The translations under genes and the position numbers were made by a program. This document shows positions 1 to 8,007 of a stretch of 64,000 nt of DNA, piece by piece; positions within the stretch are counted from its first letter, which is position 1, and every line of letters starts with the position of its first letter. The notes under the pieces were generated by a model. The model saw only the letters and a list, made by a program, of their open reading frames with translations. It made no database searches and was not told where the DNA came from. The stretch is from the NCBI RefSeq assembly GCF_001708965.1, contig NZ_LVJW01000003.1, positions 1,426,001-1,490,000 on the forward strand, given 5' to 3'. The DNA is from Candidatus Thiodiazotropha endoloripes (GTDB taxonomy: Bacteria > Pseudomonadota > Gammaproteobacteria > Chromatiales > Chromatiaceae).

Positions 1-1
1 T

Positions 2-868
2 ACTTACGATGATCATAATCGGTTGGTGGGTTTTACCAAGACCGGGACCACGGCCAGCTACGGCTATAATGGCAAGGGAGAGCGGGTACGCAAAACCGTC
101 AATGGTACCATCACCCGGTTCCGGTTCGGGCCGAGTGGGGCGCTGTTGGGTGAGTATGACCAGAGTGGTCAGGCGATCCAGGAGTATGTCTATTTAGAAG
201 GGCAGCCAGTGGCGCAATTGCAAGGAATAGCGCCTGTTCAGGTCGCTTATCTGCATACCGATCATCTGGGTGCGGTGGTTAAGGCGACGGATGGTGCAGG
301 GAGTGTGGTTTGGGATAGTGATCGTAGGCCGTTTGGAGAGCGGGCTGTGACGGTTGCTCAGGTTGAAATGCAGTTGGGGTTCCCCGGGCAGTACTTTGAT
401 GAAGAGACAGGGAGCTATTACAACTACTTTAGGGATTATGATCCGACGACAGGTAGATATCTGCAATCTGATCCTATTGGCCTTGAAGGCGGACTGAATA
501 CCTACTCTTACGTTTTAAATAACCCTTTACGATGGGCTGATCCTACTGGCGAAGCTGTTCCTTTAGTTTGGTGGGGAGCGAGTGGTATTGCAACAGTAGT
601 AGTTGGTTGGGGCGCATCAAATGCTTGGCAAGATAGTTCTGATTGGGACGGTATATTACCAGATGGAACCTTTCCTGATTCTGCAGCCGATGATCGCCCC
701 GATTGTCCCCCTGAAAATGACGATGATGACTGTGAGAAAGAAATGAAAGTTTGCCATAGGAAATGTGCAGATAACTGCACGGGTATGGGTTATGGTAGCA
801 GTGCAAATGCATGTTATCGGCGCTGTGTGCGAACATGTCTTCCGGGGCACTGCGCCGAGAATTATTAA
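2..868 (+). CDS. RHS repeat-associated core protein, C-terminal part
   Basis: The reading frame is open from the first bases, so this is the 3' end of a larger RHS/YD-repeat gene that starts left of the window. Its first codons already read as a YD repeat. The conserved core end is present (DPTTGRYLQSDPIGLEGG, then NNPLRWADPTGE). RHS proteins form a shell around a polymorphic C-terminal toxin, often exported by T6SS or a signal peptide. After the DPTG junction comes a variable tail of about 100 residues: a hydrophobic stretch, an acidic linker and nine cysteines in the last 56 residues. I do not recognise this tail as a known toxin domain. The next small gene is a candidate immunity gene. Confidence 0.88.
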   Translation, partial: TYDDHNRLVGFTKTGTTASYGYNGKGERVRKTVNGTITRFRFGPSGALLGEYDQSGQAIQEYVYLEGQPVAQLQGIAPVQVAYLHTDHLGAVVKATDGAGSVVWDSDRRPFGERAVTVAQVEMQLGFPGQYFDEETGSYYNYFRDYDPTTGRYLQSDPIGLEGGLNTYSYVLNNPLRWADPTGEAVPLVWWGASGIATVVVGWGASNAWQDSSDWDGILPDGTFPDSAADDRPDCPPENDDDDCEKEMKVCHRKCADNCTGMGYGSSANACYRRCVRTCLPGHCAENY

Positions 869-892
869 TTATATATTATCTGGTGCTGAACG

Positions 893-1129
893 ATGAGTGA
901 GGAGCTATCTATAGAATATGCAAAAAAAATCTTGACTACGCTCAATAAGCTTGATGTGTGTGTAGGTGGATTAGATGATTTGTATACTAAACTTGATGGG
1001 CTATCTAAATCAGAGATCAAGAGGGAATTAAAGAGAGAAATAGGTGAAGTGATGTTTGTGTCTTATGAGCTTGTGGGGCTTGTTGTTCGGCAGCATCCTA
1101 GTTTAGACCCTGACTCGGATTCTAGCTGA
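893..1129 (+). CDS. small protein after RHS gene, candidate immunity protein
   Basis: A 78-residue, charged, probably helical protein that starts 24 nt after the RHS stop on the same strand. No family is recognised. Position alone suggests immunity, since RHS toxins are normally followed by a small cognate immunity gene. No clear ribosome binding site precedes the ATG. Its 3' end overlaps the convergent ATPase gene by 8 nt. The existence of the gene is likely; the function is inferred from neighbourhood only. Confidence 0.6.
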   Translation: MSEELSIEYAKKILTTLNKLDVCVGGLDDLYTKLDGLSKSEIKRELKREIGEVMFVSYELVGLVVRQHPSLDPDSDSS

Positions 1130-1892
1130 GTAATTCTTTTAATATAGTTTCAGGTTTGTTGATGAAGCCTTTAGTCACTAAATAGTTATCCGTTTTCATG
1201 TATTCTACATGCTGTATTTTTCCATCCGATATTTCGTATATTTTTGAGTTTGGATAGGCAAGGATGATGGGGGAATGTGTGGCGATTATAAACTGCGAGT
1301 TATTTTCTGCGAGTTCATGGATTCTTCGAAGTGTTGCTAATTGACGTGTTGGTGATAAAGCGGCTTCTGGTTCGTCAAGTATATATAAGCCATTCCCGCC
1401 AAAACGGTGCATAAATAAAGAAAAGAAAGATTCTCCATGCGATTGATTATGAAGAGACAAGCCGCCATATGAGTTTTTTATGGGTGGTCCGAAATCTGGT
1501 TCCTCATCTAGTTCGTCAATGTTGCTTGCGACATTGTAAAAGCTCTCTGCTCTCAGAAAAAATCCATCCTGAGCCCTTCGGAAACTTTTAGATAGCCGGA
1601 TATATTCATTCAGGTTGGAGTGTGATTTTCTTGTTGAAAATCTGAAGTTTTTAGTTCCTCCTTCTGGATTAAATCCCCAAGCTGCAGCGATAGCTTCGAG
1701 TAAAGTGGATTTGCCTGTTCCGTTTTCCCCGATTATAAAGGTTACCGCCGGATGAAAGGTCAGTTTGTCTAGGTTGCGGATGACTGGTAAAGAAAAGGGA
1801 TACTCGTCGAAAGAATGAATTTTCTCCCGTAATAAGTGCATCTCTAGTAGATAATGTGAAGCATTGATAGCTTTCACTTCTTTTTTACTCAC
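1122..1892 (-). CDS. AAA/ABC-type ATPase (COG3910-like)
   Basis: A 256-residue single-domain ATPase. Walker A is GENGTGKS at residues 55-62. A signature-like segment QSHGES comes next, then Walker B and D-loop in LYILDEPEAALS, and the switch histidine in IIATHSP. This is the compact AAA_21-type, SMC-like layout found in stand-alone ATPases and some defence cassettes such as OLD/Septu-type proteins. The start is a GTG. No nuclease or TOPRIM partner lies beside it, so its role is unknown. It is convergent with the RHS/immunity pair. Confidence 0.8.
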   Translation of the reverse strand: MSKKEVKAINASHYLLEMHLLREKIHSFDEYPFSLPVIRNLDKLTFHPAVTFIIGENGTGKSTLLEAIAAAWGFNPEGGTKNFRFSTRKSHSNLNEYIRLSKSFRRAQDGFFLRAESFYNVASNIDELDEEPDFGPPIKNSYGGLSLHNQSHGESFFSLFMHRFGGNGLYILDEPEAALSPTRQLATLRRIHELAENNSQFIIATHSPIILAYPNSKIYEISDGKIQHVEYMKTDNYLVTKGFINKPETILKELLS

Positions 1893-2093
1893 TTGGTCCG
1901 TTTATCATTTGCTTGATCAGAAATTTGACTGCCATATCCGCATGGTACTATATGGTAGTCGTACAAGAAAACCCTGCTTGAAAGTGAGCAAGGTTCTTCA
2001 GGTCAGGATAACTGTAAAATACGAAAAGCAAATACTGGGACTTCCATAAAATTTAGGTCTTGCACGTACGGTAGTTTTTTTGATTTTGCTAAC

Positions 2094-2181
2094 TGGTCAG
2101 CCTGCTCTTAGTGGTCAATAGCAGCAGGCTGGTCAGCCCTTACCGGTTTGGGTGGTCAGTTCTTGCCAGAATGGTGGTCAT
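2094..2181. repeat. five TGGTCA direct repeats, possible IS21-type terminus
   Basis: TGGTCA occurs at 2094, 2112, 2130, 2153 and 2175, always in the same orientation, at 18-23 bp spacing and often followed by G. IS21-family elements carry multiple transposase-binding repeats of about this size at their ends. No istA or istB gene is present, so this would be a solo end or remnant. The family assignment is inference from the repeat layout. Confidence 0.4.
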
Positions 2182-2289
2182 TTGGGTGCAGCACCTGCAG
2201 TTTATGAGCTAGTTTGATAAGACCTCAGTATAAAGAGGGAGGAATGAATGTATATGGATCAAGATTATGGCGTTATCAGATTGTAAAAC

Positions 2290-2625
2290 GACAACACCCC
2301 TCATGATCTACGACCGTCCGGCTCCAATTGCCATAGGTGGTTCAGTTCACAAGGGGTCTTAATGACAGATTAGCTACAGGCTAAGAACATGTCAACGGGT
2401 CCATGGCTGATTACCGAGTTCGAAGTAGACTCAGCGCAGACCACCGGGAGTATCGGCGTCGATGGTCCTGTTGGCTCTGAGCCTCCCTCAGAACAGGGCG
2501 CTAAGCCTAAGGACAGCATAAACCAAAAAGAAAAGGCCTACCAACATGAACTCGGGTTAGAAGCCCGAGGGGCTGGCAAGCCTTGTAGGAATCAGGATAA
2601 CTCTGATCCTTCCTCTAAGTCTAGG
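2290..2625 (+). ncRNA. candidate structured non-coding RNA, class unknown
   Basis: About 335 nt with many nested complementary segments and a higher GC content than its surroundings. Visible stems are ACCCCT/AGGGGT (2296/2352), a two-part stem CTGTT-CTGAG/CTCAG-AACAG (2468-2496), CCTAC/GTAGG (2537/2585) enclosing CTCGGG/CCCGAG (2551-2569), and a final hairpin at 2587-2614. I cannot assign a class. IscB/HEARO-type omega RNA, a group II intron fragment or an island-specific RNA are all possible, but no nuclease or reverse transcriptase lies next to it. The strand is assumed. Confidence 0.4.
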
Positions 2626-2660
2626 TAATTACTGATATATATCCAATATGCATAAATAAC

Positions 2661-2810
2661 CTATTGAGATTCCTTAGAAATTTCATTTTGGATCAGCCAT
2701 ACAACCCAGTTACTTAGTGTTCTACCTTCCTTGTCAGCTAGTTTCTTGGCCTCTTCCTTTAGTTCCGGTTCGATCCTTATCTGGATAAATTCTGTTTTTG
2801 ATGGTGTCAT
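2661..2810 (-). CDS. 49-residue ribbon-helix-helix (Arc/CopG-like) regulator
   Basis: A very short gene read on the minus strand from ATG at 2810 to TAG at 2661. The product has the RHH layout: a short strand with alternating residues (TEFIQIRIEP), then a charged helix (ELKEEAKKLADKEG), the RTLSNWV turn and a second helix. Such proteins bind DNA as dimers and often autoregulate or control a divergent operon. It is divergent from the four-gene operon at 2893, and the 82-bp gap holds a candidate promoter. Toxin-antitoxin antitoxins can look like this, but no toxin is adjacent on the same strand. Confidence 0.7.
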   Translation of the reverse strand: MTPSKTEFIQIRIEPELKEEAKKLADKEGRTLSNWVVWLIQNEISKESQ

Positions 2811-2819
2811 GACGATGTA

Positions 2820-2847
2820 TTGACATTCTCTGTTGTTAAGCTAGTAT
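2820..2847 (+). promoter_or_regulatory. candidate sigma-70 promoter for the 2893 operon
   Basis: TTGACA at 2820-2825 is followed after 16 bp by TAGTAT at 2842-2847, about 45 bp before the first gene of the four-gene operon. It lies in the gap shared with the divergent RHH regulator, so it is a natural target for that protein. Confidence 0.35.
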
Positions 2848-2892
2848 GTAATTGTAGCACATTGTCATTACATTATAACTAGGGATATCATT

Positions 2893-3210
2893 ATGGACAC
2901 ACCTATTCACAGTGTTGCTCTAGCACTGGAAAATATCTATCAGAGGCTTTATCACATTGAGGCCGCTACAACCCTTTTACAGCAGATTGAGTGTGGGGAT
3001 ATAGAGGATCTCCAGGTAACTCATGTTACTTTTACGACGCTAGTATCAGAAGCGTTAACAGATGCCATGTCTGGTATTTTCGACGAATGTGATGAGATAA
3101 GTTCCTATTTAGAAGAACAAGGGGGAGAGCGTTTCTTGAAACTGGCTGAGAAAGCTAAACAGATTCAATTGACCGAGCTTTCGGGAAAACATGGGGAGTT
3201 GCTGTCATGA
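2893..3210 (+). CDS. unknown small helical protein, operon gene 1
   Basis: 105 residues, acidic, predicted helical, with no family recognised. It is first in a tightly packed four-gene operon (2893-4059) in which each stop overlaps the next start by 4 nt (ATGA), implying translational coupling. AGGGA lies 8 nt before the ATG. The hydrophobic pattern (ALENIYQRLYHIEAA; ALTDAMSGIFDECDEI) faintly resembles that of the next two products, so these may be diverged paralogues. The setting is an integrated island with a phage-like gene style. Confidence 0.7.
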   Translation: MDTPIHSVALALENIYQRLYHIEAATTLLQQIECGDIEDLQVTHVTFTTLVSEALTDAMSGIFDECDEISSYLEEQGGERFLKLAEKAKQIQLTELSGKHGELLS

Positions 3211-3527
3211 GTCAAATATCAGAGCTAATCAGTAGTCTACCTACAATCCCTGATTCTCAGACCACTCCACTGAGTTCGTTAGAATACGAACGCCTAAGAA
3301 AGCTGAGCACCATATGTAATAGTGAGATATACAGCATCACACTTGGGATTGCTGCCATTGGTAACATATATAGTGACGTAGCTCATCAGATCCAGGATGA
3401 AGAAACGATTAATATTGGTCAGTTGCTGGCAGTCTTAGCTGGTACAGTGGACGGATTGCGTAATATAGAGTCAAAAGTCAGCTCTGTAGTGGATAGCCAT
3501 CATGGGGCGATTGGGGGTGAGACATGA
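3207..3527 (+). CDS. unknown small helical protein, operon gene 2
   Basis: 106 residues, no recognised family. A polar N-terminus of about 30 residues is followed by two amphipathic helices (SEIYSITLGIAAIGNIYSDV and QLLAVLAGTVDGLRNIES). The start overlaps the previous stop in an ATGA. Its fold pattern appears similar to genes 1 and 3 of the operon. There is no signal peptide and no clear membrane segment, so it is probably cytoplasmic. Confidence 0.7.
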   Translation: MSQISELISSLPTIPDSQTTPLSSLEYERLRKLSTICNSEIYSITLGIAAIGNIYSDVAHQIQDEETINIGQLLAVLAGTVDGLRNIESKVSSVVDSHHGAIGGET

Positions 3528-3778
3528 CACTAAAAGAACTCGAAATGATGCAACGCTCCCTAAATGGCATTAACGGTATTAGCGAGGTTATGGATTTCAT
3601 GGCACTTTATCAAAAGGATAGAGCGTTAAGAGAGCGAAACCCTGGTGTAGCGGTTTACATCCATGTAGACAGTATTAACCTCTGTCTTCGTGATGCACTT
3701 TCCACATTGTCAACGTTGGCGTGTAGTGAGGCCATAAATATCAATGTCGAGAACCTCATGGAAGGAGATGAGTCATGA
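3524..3778 (+). CDS. unknown small protein, operon gene 3
   Basis: 84 residues, mostly helical, no recognised family. It overlaps gene 2 by 4 nt at its start and gene 4 by 4 nt at its end. The C-terminal half (SINLCLRDALSTLSTLACSEA) has the same helix-turn pattern as genes 1 and 2. The tight coupling suggests that the four products act together or in fixed stoichiometry. Confidence 0.68.
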   Translation: MTLKELEMMQRSLNGINGISEVMDFMALYQKDRALRERNPGVAVYIHVDSINLCLRDALSTLSTLACSEAININVENLMEGDES

Positions 3779-4059
3779 CAGATGTAATCCAAATATCTGA
3801 CTTTAGGTGTGGGTCCACCAGGCAAAGGAGTAAACCGGCTAAAAAGAAAACTTCTCGACCTCAGAATGCGATATCAAAAGCTGACAAAGCAGAACTCGAC
3901 GAACGTATGAAGGCAATCACTCGCCGGTTTAGGCACCCGGAATTGGCTAAACAACATATTACCCGTGACATTAGGAAGAGCTGCGGTGTGGGTAGATATT
4001 ACCACATAACGCCAAGTCAAATGACCAGCTATATAGAAGAGCTGGATAGCAAAGAGTAG
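3775..4059 (+). CDS. basic DNA-binding-like small protein, operon gene 4
   Basis: 94 residues, last gene of the operon. The N-terminal third is rich in Lys/Arg (RQRSKPAKKKTSRP). The C-terminus (RDIRKSCGVGRYYHITPSQM) resembles the short helical motif at the end of some phage antirepressor/ORF6-type proteins, where a Gly-Val plus Tyr and a proline-led helix recur. That resemblance is from memory and weak. The basic charge suggests nucleic-acid binding. No recombinase or primase motif is present. Confidence 0.68.
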   Translation: MTDVIQISDFRCGSTRQRSKPAKKKTSRPQNAISKADKAELDERMKAITRRFRHPELAKQHITRDIRKSCGVGRYYHITPSQMTSYIEELDSKE

Positions 4060-4317
4060 AAGGCTTATGTGTTTGCCCGCTTGCGCTATGTCTTATCCTC
4101 CTAGAACGACAGCAATCTCGAAACTGTTTTCATCGATTGTGACTTTGATATCGACCGGTTTATAGATCGGGTTGTTGAGTAACTTTAAATCCAGAAGTAT
4201 TGGCCAAGGAAGGCTCAGTATCAAATTGACCAAGAATATAGAGCAATCCGGTATATTCCTCTAAGTATGAATAGATAGACCCAGAAATGATCTATCTATT
4301 TATCATGTTTCTATATG

Positions 4318-5280
4318 TTAGTATGGTTTGTATGTGCAGGTGTAAACATAATAACCATAACCACATTGATTACCTCTTCTTCCATATACATCAGTTCTAG
4401 TTAGAAAACCATTTGGGCATTGACTTCGTGCATAAGCATCTGGGTCACCACACCCTACAAATAACCAATTAGGATGTGCAAATTGTGCATGCTCTCCTCT
4501 CATTACTTTAAATGTTTGGACGCGTAAGTTGTTAACAAAAGATTGTGCTCTATTTGCAAGTGAATTTGTTAATGCGATAGCGTTTGTTATTTCATTTTTT
4601 ACGATAGATATTTGGGTGTCAACATATTGATCTTGTAAATTAGCGGATACTGATACTATTGAAAGACTTTCACCAAAATCTAAAGGAGGCTTATTACTAT
4701 ATCCGACTGCTCGAACATATACAGCAGGCCGTTTTAATGGGTTATAAAAAGCGGTCCCATCGTCCACTCCTAAATAGTGCAATTTGTTGGGAATCTTTGA
4801 CAAGTTAAATAGTGATACATTTCTCGAATTTAAACCATCAACAGAAATCACTATAATACTATCAAATCTATTACGTGAGTCCTGATAATATCCCATGATA
4901 GGCATACTTGTAATATCTCGAACAATGCCCCATCGTCCGGGTCTAACTGAAGAGGGATCTAAAGAATAGATATGTCCAGATGTACTTTGCCATTTAATCC
5001 AACCATCATGACTTCTTTCTAATAGTAACTGATTAAGTGGTTTGGTCGGATCGTTTGAAAAAGTTTTTCCATGTACAATTTTATACGGACGATTAGAAAG
5101 ATCAGTAAGGTCATCTATAGGTTCATCACCTGTGAGCATTAGGTCTGATGAAGATGAGTTTGCATCTGACTTGTTGTTAACTTCTGTATCAGCTTCTTCC
5201 TTATTATTTTCAGCAACTACATCCTGTATAAAAAATGTACAAAGTAATAGAGTCATACTACTATATTTCTTAATATTCAT
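4318..5280 (-). CDS. secreted hypothetical protein with Cys-rich C-terminus
   Basis: 320 residues beginning with a signal peptide (MNIKKYSSMTLLLCTFFIQ, cleavage near VVA-EN), so it is exported. A Ser/Asp/Asn-rich low-complexity linker follows (about 25-50), then an unrecognised domain. The C-terminal 50 residues contain four cysteines (VGCGDPDAY, RSQCPNG, NQCGYGYY, YTCTYKPY) likely to form disulfides in the periplasm or outside. It stands alone, convergent with the four-gene operon. A structural or adhesive role is possible but unsupported. Confidence 0.72.
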   Translation of the reverse strand: MNIKKYSSMTLLLCTFFIQDVVAENNKEEADTEVNNKSDANSSSSDLMLTGDEPIDDLTDLSNRPYKIVHGKTFSNDPTKPLNQLLLERSHDGWIKWQSTSGHIYSLDPSSVRPGRWGIVRDITSMPIMGYYQDSRNRFDSIIVISVDGLNSRNVSLFNLSKIPNKLHYLGVDDGTAFYNPLKRPAVYVRAVGYSNKPPLDFGESLSIVSVSANLQDQYVDTQISIVKNEITNAIALTNSLANRAQSFVNNLRVQTFKVMRGEHAQFAHPNWLFVGCGDPDAYARSQCPNGFLTRTDVYGRRGNQCGYGYYVYTCTYKPY

Positions 5281-5587
5281 AACACCTAACTCCCTTCCAT
5301 TATAAACTGCTATAAAATTTTAGGATTTTTAAGTAATGCCTCTATAAGACTAGTGTATGCTTGTCAGTTTCGCTATGTACAAGTTATGTATAGCACGCGC
5401 ATGAGGAAAGAGTATGGAGACTGAGAGGAGGTTTGATTAACAATCTATCTGTCGTCATATAAGTTTTTAGTTTTTTTATTAAGTACTTTAAAAGGCCGGT
5501 TAAGTACCTCTATGTATATAGAGATGAGATAATATTATTAGTTTAACTAAAACAATCTATTAATTAATATGAGTTTGTGAAATAACA
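5281..5587. other. intergenic, one palindromic site
   Basis: An AT-rich gap between two divergently transcribed genes. It holds a perfect palindrome CTCTATGTATATAGAG at 5508-5523, 65 bp before the HEPN-like gene, which could be an operator. No gene is seen. Confidence 0.35.
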
Positions 5588-6367
5588 ATGAACCAAGAAG
5601 ATGCAATGAATCTATTGATTCAATGGCTCCGAGATCCGAATCATGGTGGTTACGGTTCTTATGGATATGACATATATATTCCTAACCTTCTGCGCGGATT
5701 TCTAATTCAAGAGTATAGAAATGATCAGCAAGCATTGGAAATGAGGATACGCGAACTCATTCCAGTATTCTATGCCGTAGGGTGGGAATTGTGTCGCCGA
5801 GGAATTCTACGGCCTGGTGTAAACAAGCACCAGGCACAAGCTACAGAAGAAGGGAGTGCTGGCGCTGGTTATTCAATAACTCCATTCGGAGCGCAATGGT
5901 TAGAAGAGGCTGACCATGATAATTGGGTTCCAACAGAGCCCGGTCGCTTCGCTGAGATGTTGGCCGAATATCGAGATCTTTTTGGTGTTGGGTTTCATCA
6001 GAGAAGCCAGGAAGCCATTAAATGTTATGGTGCTCATGCATATGTTGCATGTGCGGCTATGTGTGGAGCTGCTGCCGAATCGGTTATTTTGGCTGCTGCT
6101 ATTCATAAAACTGATGAAGACAGGGTGTTATCACAGTATAAAGCAGCTAGTGGGCGTAAAAGAATTGAAAATCTTTTAGTCGGCAAGGCGAGGACGCAAC
6201 TTAAAGATGAATATGCAGGGTATTCTGTATTACTTCGTTACTGGCGAGATGAATCAGCCCATGGAACACAATCCAGTGTCCAAGATAATGAGGCTTATAC
6301 ATCTTTAGCACTATTACTTAGATTGTGTAAGTTTATTAACGATCATTGGTTAGAATTAACGCAGTAA
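5588..6367 (+). CDS. HEPN-like C-terminal domain protein
   Basis: 259 residues, probably cytoplasmic. The N-terminal part (1-140) is unrecognised. The C-terminal part (about 145-255) is an all-helical region with the Rx4H motif RDESAH followed by G, as in HEPN domains, preceded by an Ala-rich helix (AYVACAAMCGAAAESVILAA). HEPN proteins include toxin, abortive-infection and CRISPR-associated RNases, but many relatives of this type are non-catalytic and of unknown role. It sits alone in an island, which would suit a defence function; that is inference. Confidence 0.7.
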   Translation: MNQEDAMNLLIQWLRDPNHGGYGSYGYDIYIPNLLRGFLIQEYRNDQQALEMRIRELIPVFYAVGWELCRRGILRPGVNKHQAQATEEGSAGAGYSITPFGAQWLEEADHDNWVPTEPGRFAEMLAEYRDLFGVGFHQRSQEAIKCYGAHAYVACAAMCGAAAESVILAAAIHKTDEDRVLSQYKAASGRKRIENLLVGKARTQLKDEYAGYSVLLRYWRDESAHGTQSSVQDNEAYTSLALLLRLCKFINDHWLELTQ

Positions 6368-6386
6368 CATTGTTACGGCCATACAA

Positions 6387-7028
6387 TTAAAGCTTCTCAC
6401 AGTACAGGAGTGCAACATTCGTAGGGCGAGTTTCAATATCACCACCACCATCTATAGTAACACTGTGATTATGTTCGCCAGCTGGCTCTGTGGGGCCGCG
6501 AGACTCACGATTATCGTTGTTCCCATATTTGGTTCTAATCCCCGTCTGCCCAGCATTATTATGTATATGACGGCCATTCGTAGTTGTAAATCCAGAGAAA
6601 CCTTTTTGTGGCAAAGCCGTTGCTGAATCTTGGATGCTACCAGGTTTTCTAATCCCGTCAGGGTCTACTTTCTTGATCCCATTGTCTATGCCTCTGATAA
6701 ACCGGCCATAAGCTGGCTTATATTCTTGCCATCCAGATGGACATCTTGTTCCATTGAACGCAATAATCGCACCTATAAACTGTTGTGTGAGGAAATCAGA
6801 CAACCCTGTATTATTATCCGGTGAGCTAAGTTCGATAGCTTTTGTTACTTCGCTTCTTAGTAGATTTAGGTCTTTCTCAACTGTACGCTTTATTCCTACC
6901 TGAAAGTCATAAATTGTATAAGAGAACGCAATAGTCATAATGAAAAGGAAAGCGATTGTAGAAAACAATGACAACTTGTAAAATTTTAGTTTTTCTTCTG
7001 GGCTATTCATAAGATTTTCCAGAGACAT
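6387..7028 (-). CDS. membrane-anchored protein with phage tail-collar-like C-terminus
   Basis: 213 residues. One membrane helix near the N-terminus (about 20-41, LSLFSTIAFLFIMTIAFSYT) is followed by a short coiled region. The C-terminal domain resembles the tail-collar/receptor-binding tip of phage fibres: GAIIAFNGTRCPSGW near residue 87, FIRGID, HIHNNAG, GEHNHSV, and a final TRPTNVALLYCEKL. Such domains bind metal through histidines and form trimers. Fusion to a membrane anchor is unusual. It overlaps the upstream membrane-protein gene by 26 nt, so the pair is probably co-expressed. Confidence 0.75.
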   Translation of the reverse strand: MSLENLMNSPEEKLKFYKLSLFSTIAFLFIMTIAFSYTIYDFQVGIKRTVEKDLNLLRSEVTKAIELSSPDNNTGLSDFLTQQFIGAIIAFNGTRCPSGWQEYKPAYGRFIRGIDNGIKKVDPDGIRKPGSIQDSATALPQKGFSGFTTTNGRHIHNNAGQTGIRTKYGNNDNRESRGPTEPAGEHNHSVTIDGGGDIETRPTNVALLYCEKL

Positions 7029-7506
7029 ATGAAAAGAGTATGATCATAAAACTTGAAAGGAAAGCAAATATCGCAATCGAAAAAACAAATGCTAAGGCCT
7101 CAACACCCTTTACTTTAACTGCAGTAATTAGAATTATGGACGATACATCTAGGGAAATAGCTACAAGTAGCAGTTTGTTCCATATACGATTAGAATCATT
7201 TAGTGATCCAAGTTGAGAGAATTCTAAAGTTATAAAAATAAGTAACATCGATACGACAAGAGTAGCGCTCAGGCCAGCAAGAGGAGAATTGATGAGTTCT
7301 ATTAAACTTGCCGTAATTGAAACAACGAAAGGAATAAAAAATATCATTGCAACTACACCCCAAGTATCTAGGAAGTGTTGTGGCGAAAATACTTTCTGTA
7401 CAAGTCTATGATTAGCTGCTTGAACGAAGGCTGCGATTGATTGGATTAGATATCCAAATAACAAAATCACTGATACTACTAAAACGACACTACTTATTAC
7501 CTCCAT
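7003..7506 (-). CDS. hypothetical multi-pass membrane protein
   Basis: 167 residues with four hydrophobic segments (about 5-27, 48-70, 78-97, 112-160), so an inner-membrane protein of unknown family. It lies directly upstream of, and overlaps by 26 nt, the collar-domain protein. This suggests a two-component membrane module in which this protein supports or anchors the second. Confidence 0.68.
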   Translation of the reverse strand: MEVISSVVLVVSVILLFGYLIQSIAAFVQAANHRLVQKVFSPQHFLDTWGVVAMIFFIPFVVSITASLIELINSPLAGLSATLVVSMLLIFITLEFSQLGSLNDSNRIWNKLLLVAISLDVSSIILITAVKVKGVEALAFVFSIAIFAFLSSFMIILFSYVSGKSYE

Positions 7507-7788
7507 TTTTGTTCTCCATTATAACTTGGCTTTTTTATTCTTCTTTACATTATGGCGTTATATTGATGATGCTTATAACAAATTCCATTACTTGAAAATT
7601 GATATTGATTTTAGAATAGTAGAGATGAACTATGAGAGAAGCTAGTCCCTCGGGTAGAGGCTTACTCTCTTTGGGAAGATAGAATAGCAGAATTATAATT
7701 GATTGTGGTAATCCTGATCATTGTACTGAGATGGCTTTATACTGAATTTCAATAGAACCGTCTCCTTACGAAAACCCGCCCAGCTTCA

Positions 7789-7974
7789 TCAAATTGACTG
7801 CAACGTCTGATCGCTCGACGCCCAGTCCCGTTCCATAAGAGCACTAACGTAAACGCCTTTACAGCGTATCCCATTATATGTGGCACTACATCTTTCATTG
7901 ATTTTGCAAGAATTAAAGGTCGCTACTCCACAAATAGTGTAACTTCCAATGGGCATGTTTCGATTTTTGACCAT
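7789..7974 (-). CDS. possible small Cys-containing protein
   Basis: An ATG at 7974 preceded by GAGGG at suitable spacing opens a 61-codon frame with four cysteines (SYTIC, FNSC, ERC, GIRC). No family is recognised and nothing confirms expression. A longer TTG-started version would begin at 8007. Confidence 0.28.
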   Translation of the reverse strand: MVKNRNMPIGSYTICGVATFNSCKINERCSATYNGIRCKGVYVSALMERDWASSDQTLQSI

Positions 7975-8007
7975 AGTTAGCCCTCGAATTTCTATGGAGA
8001 TTAACAA

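Noticed and set aside
1864-2049. 61-codon plus-strand frame after the ATPase start
   Set aside because: Overlaps the ATPase gene start and has no coding-like features.
2389-2628. 79-codon plus-strand open frame
   Set aside because: It lies wholly inside the structured stretch, has low-complexity composition and no ribosome binding site or domain; hairpins explain the sequence better.
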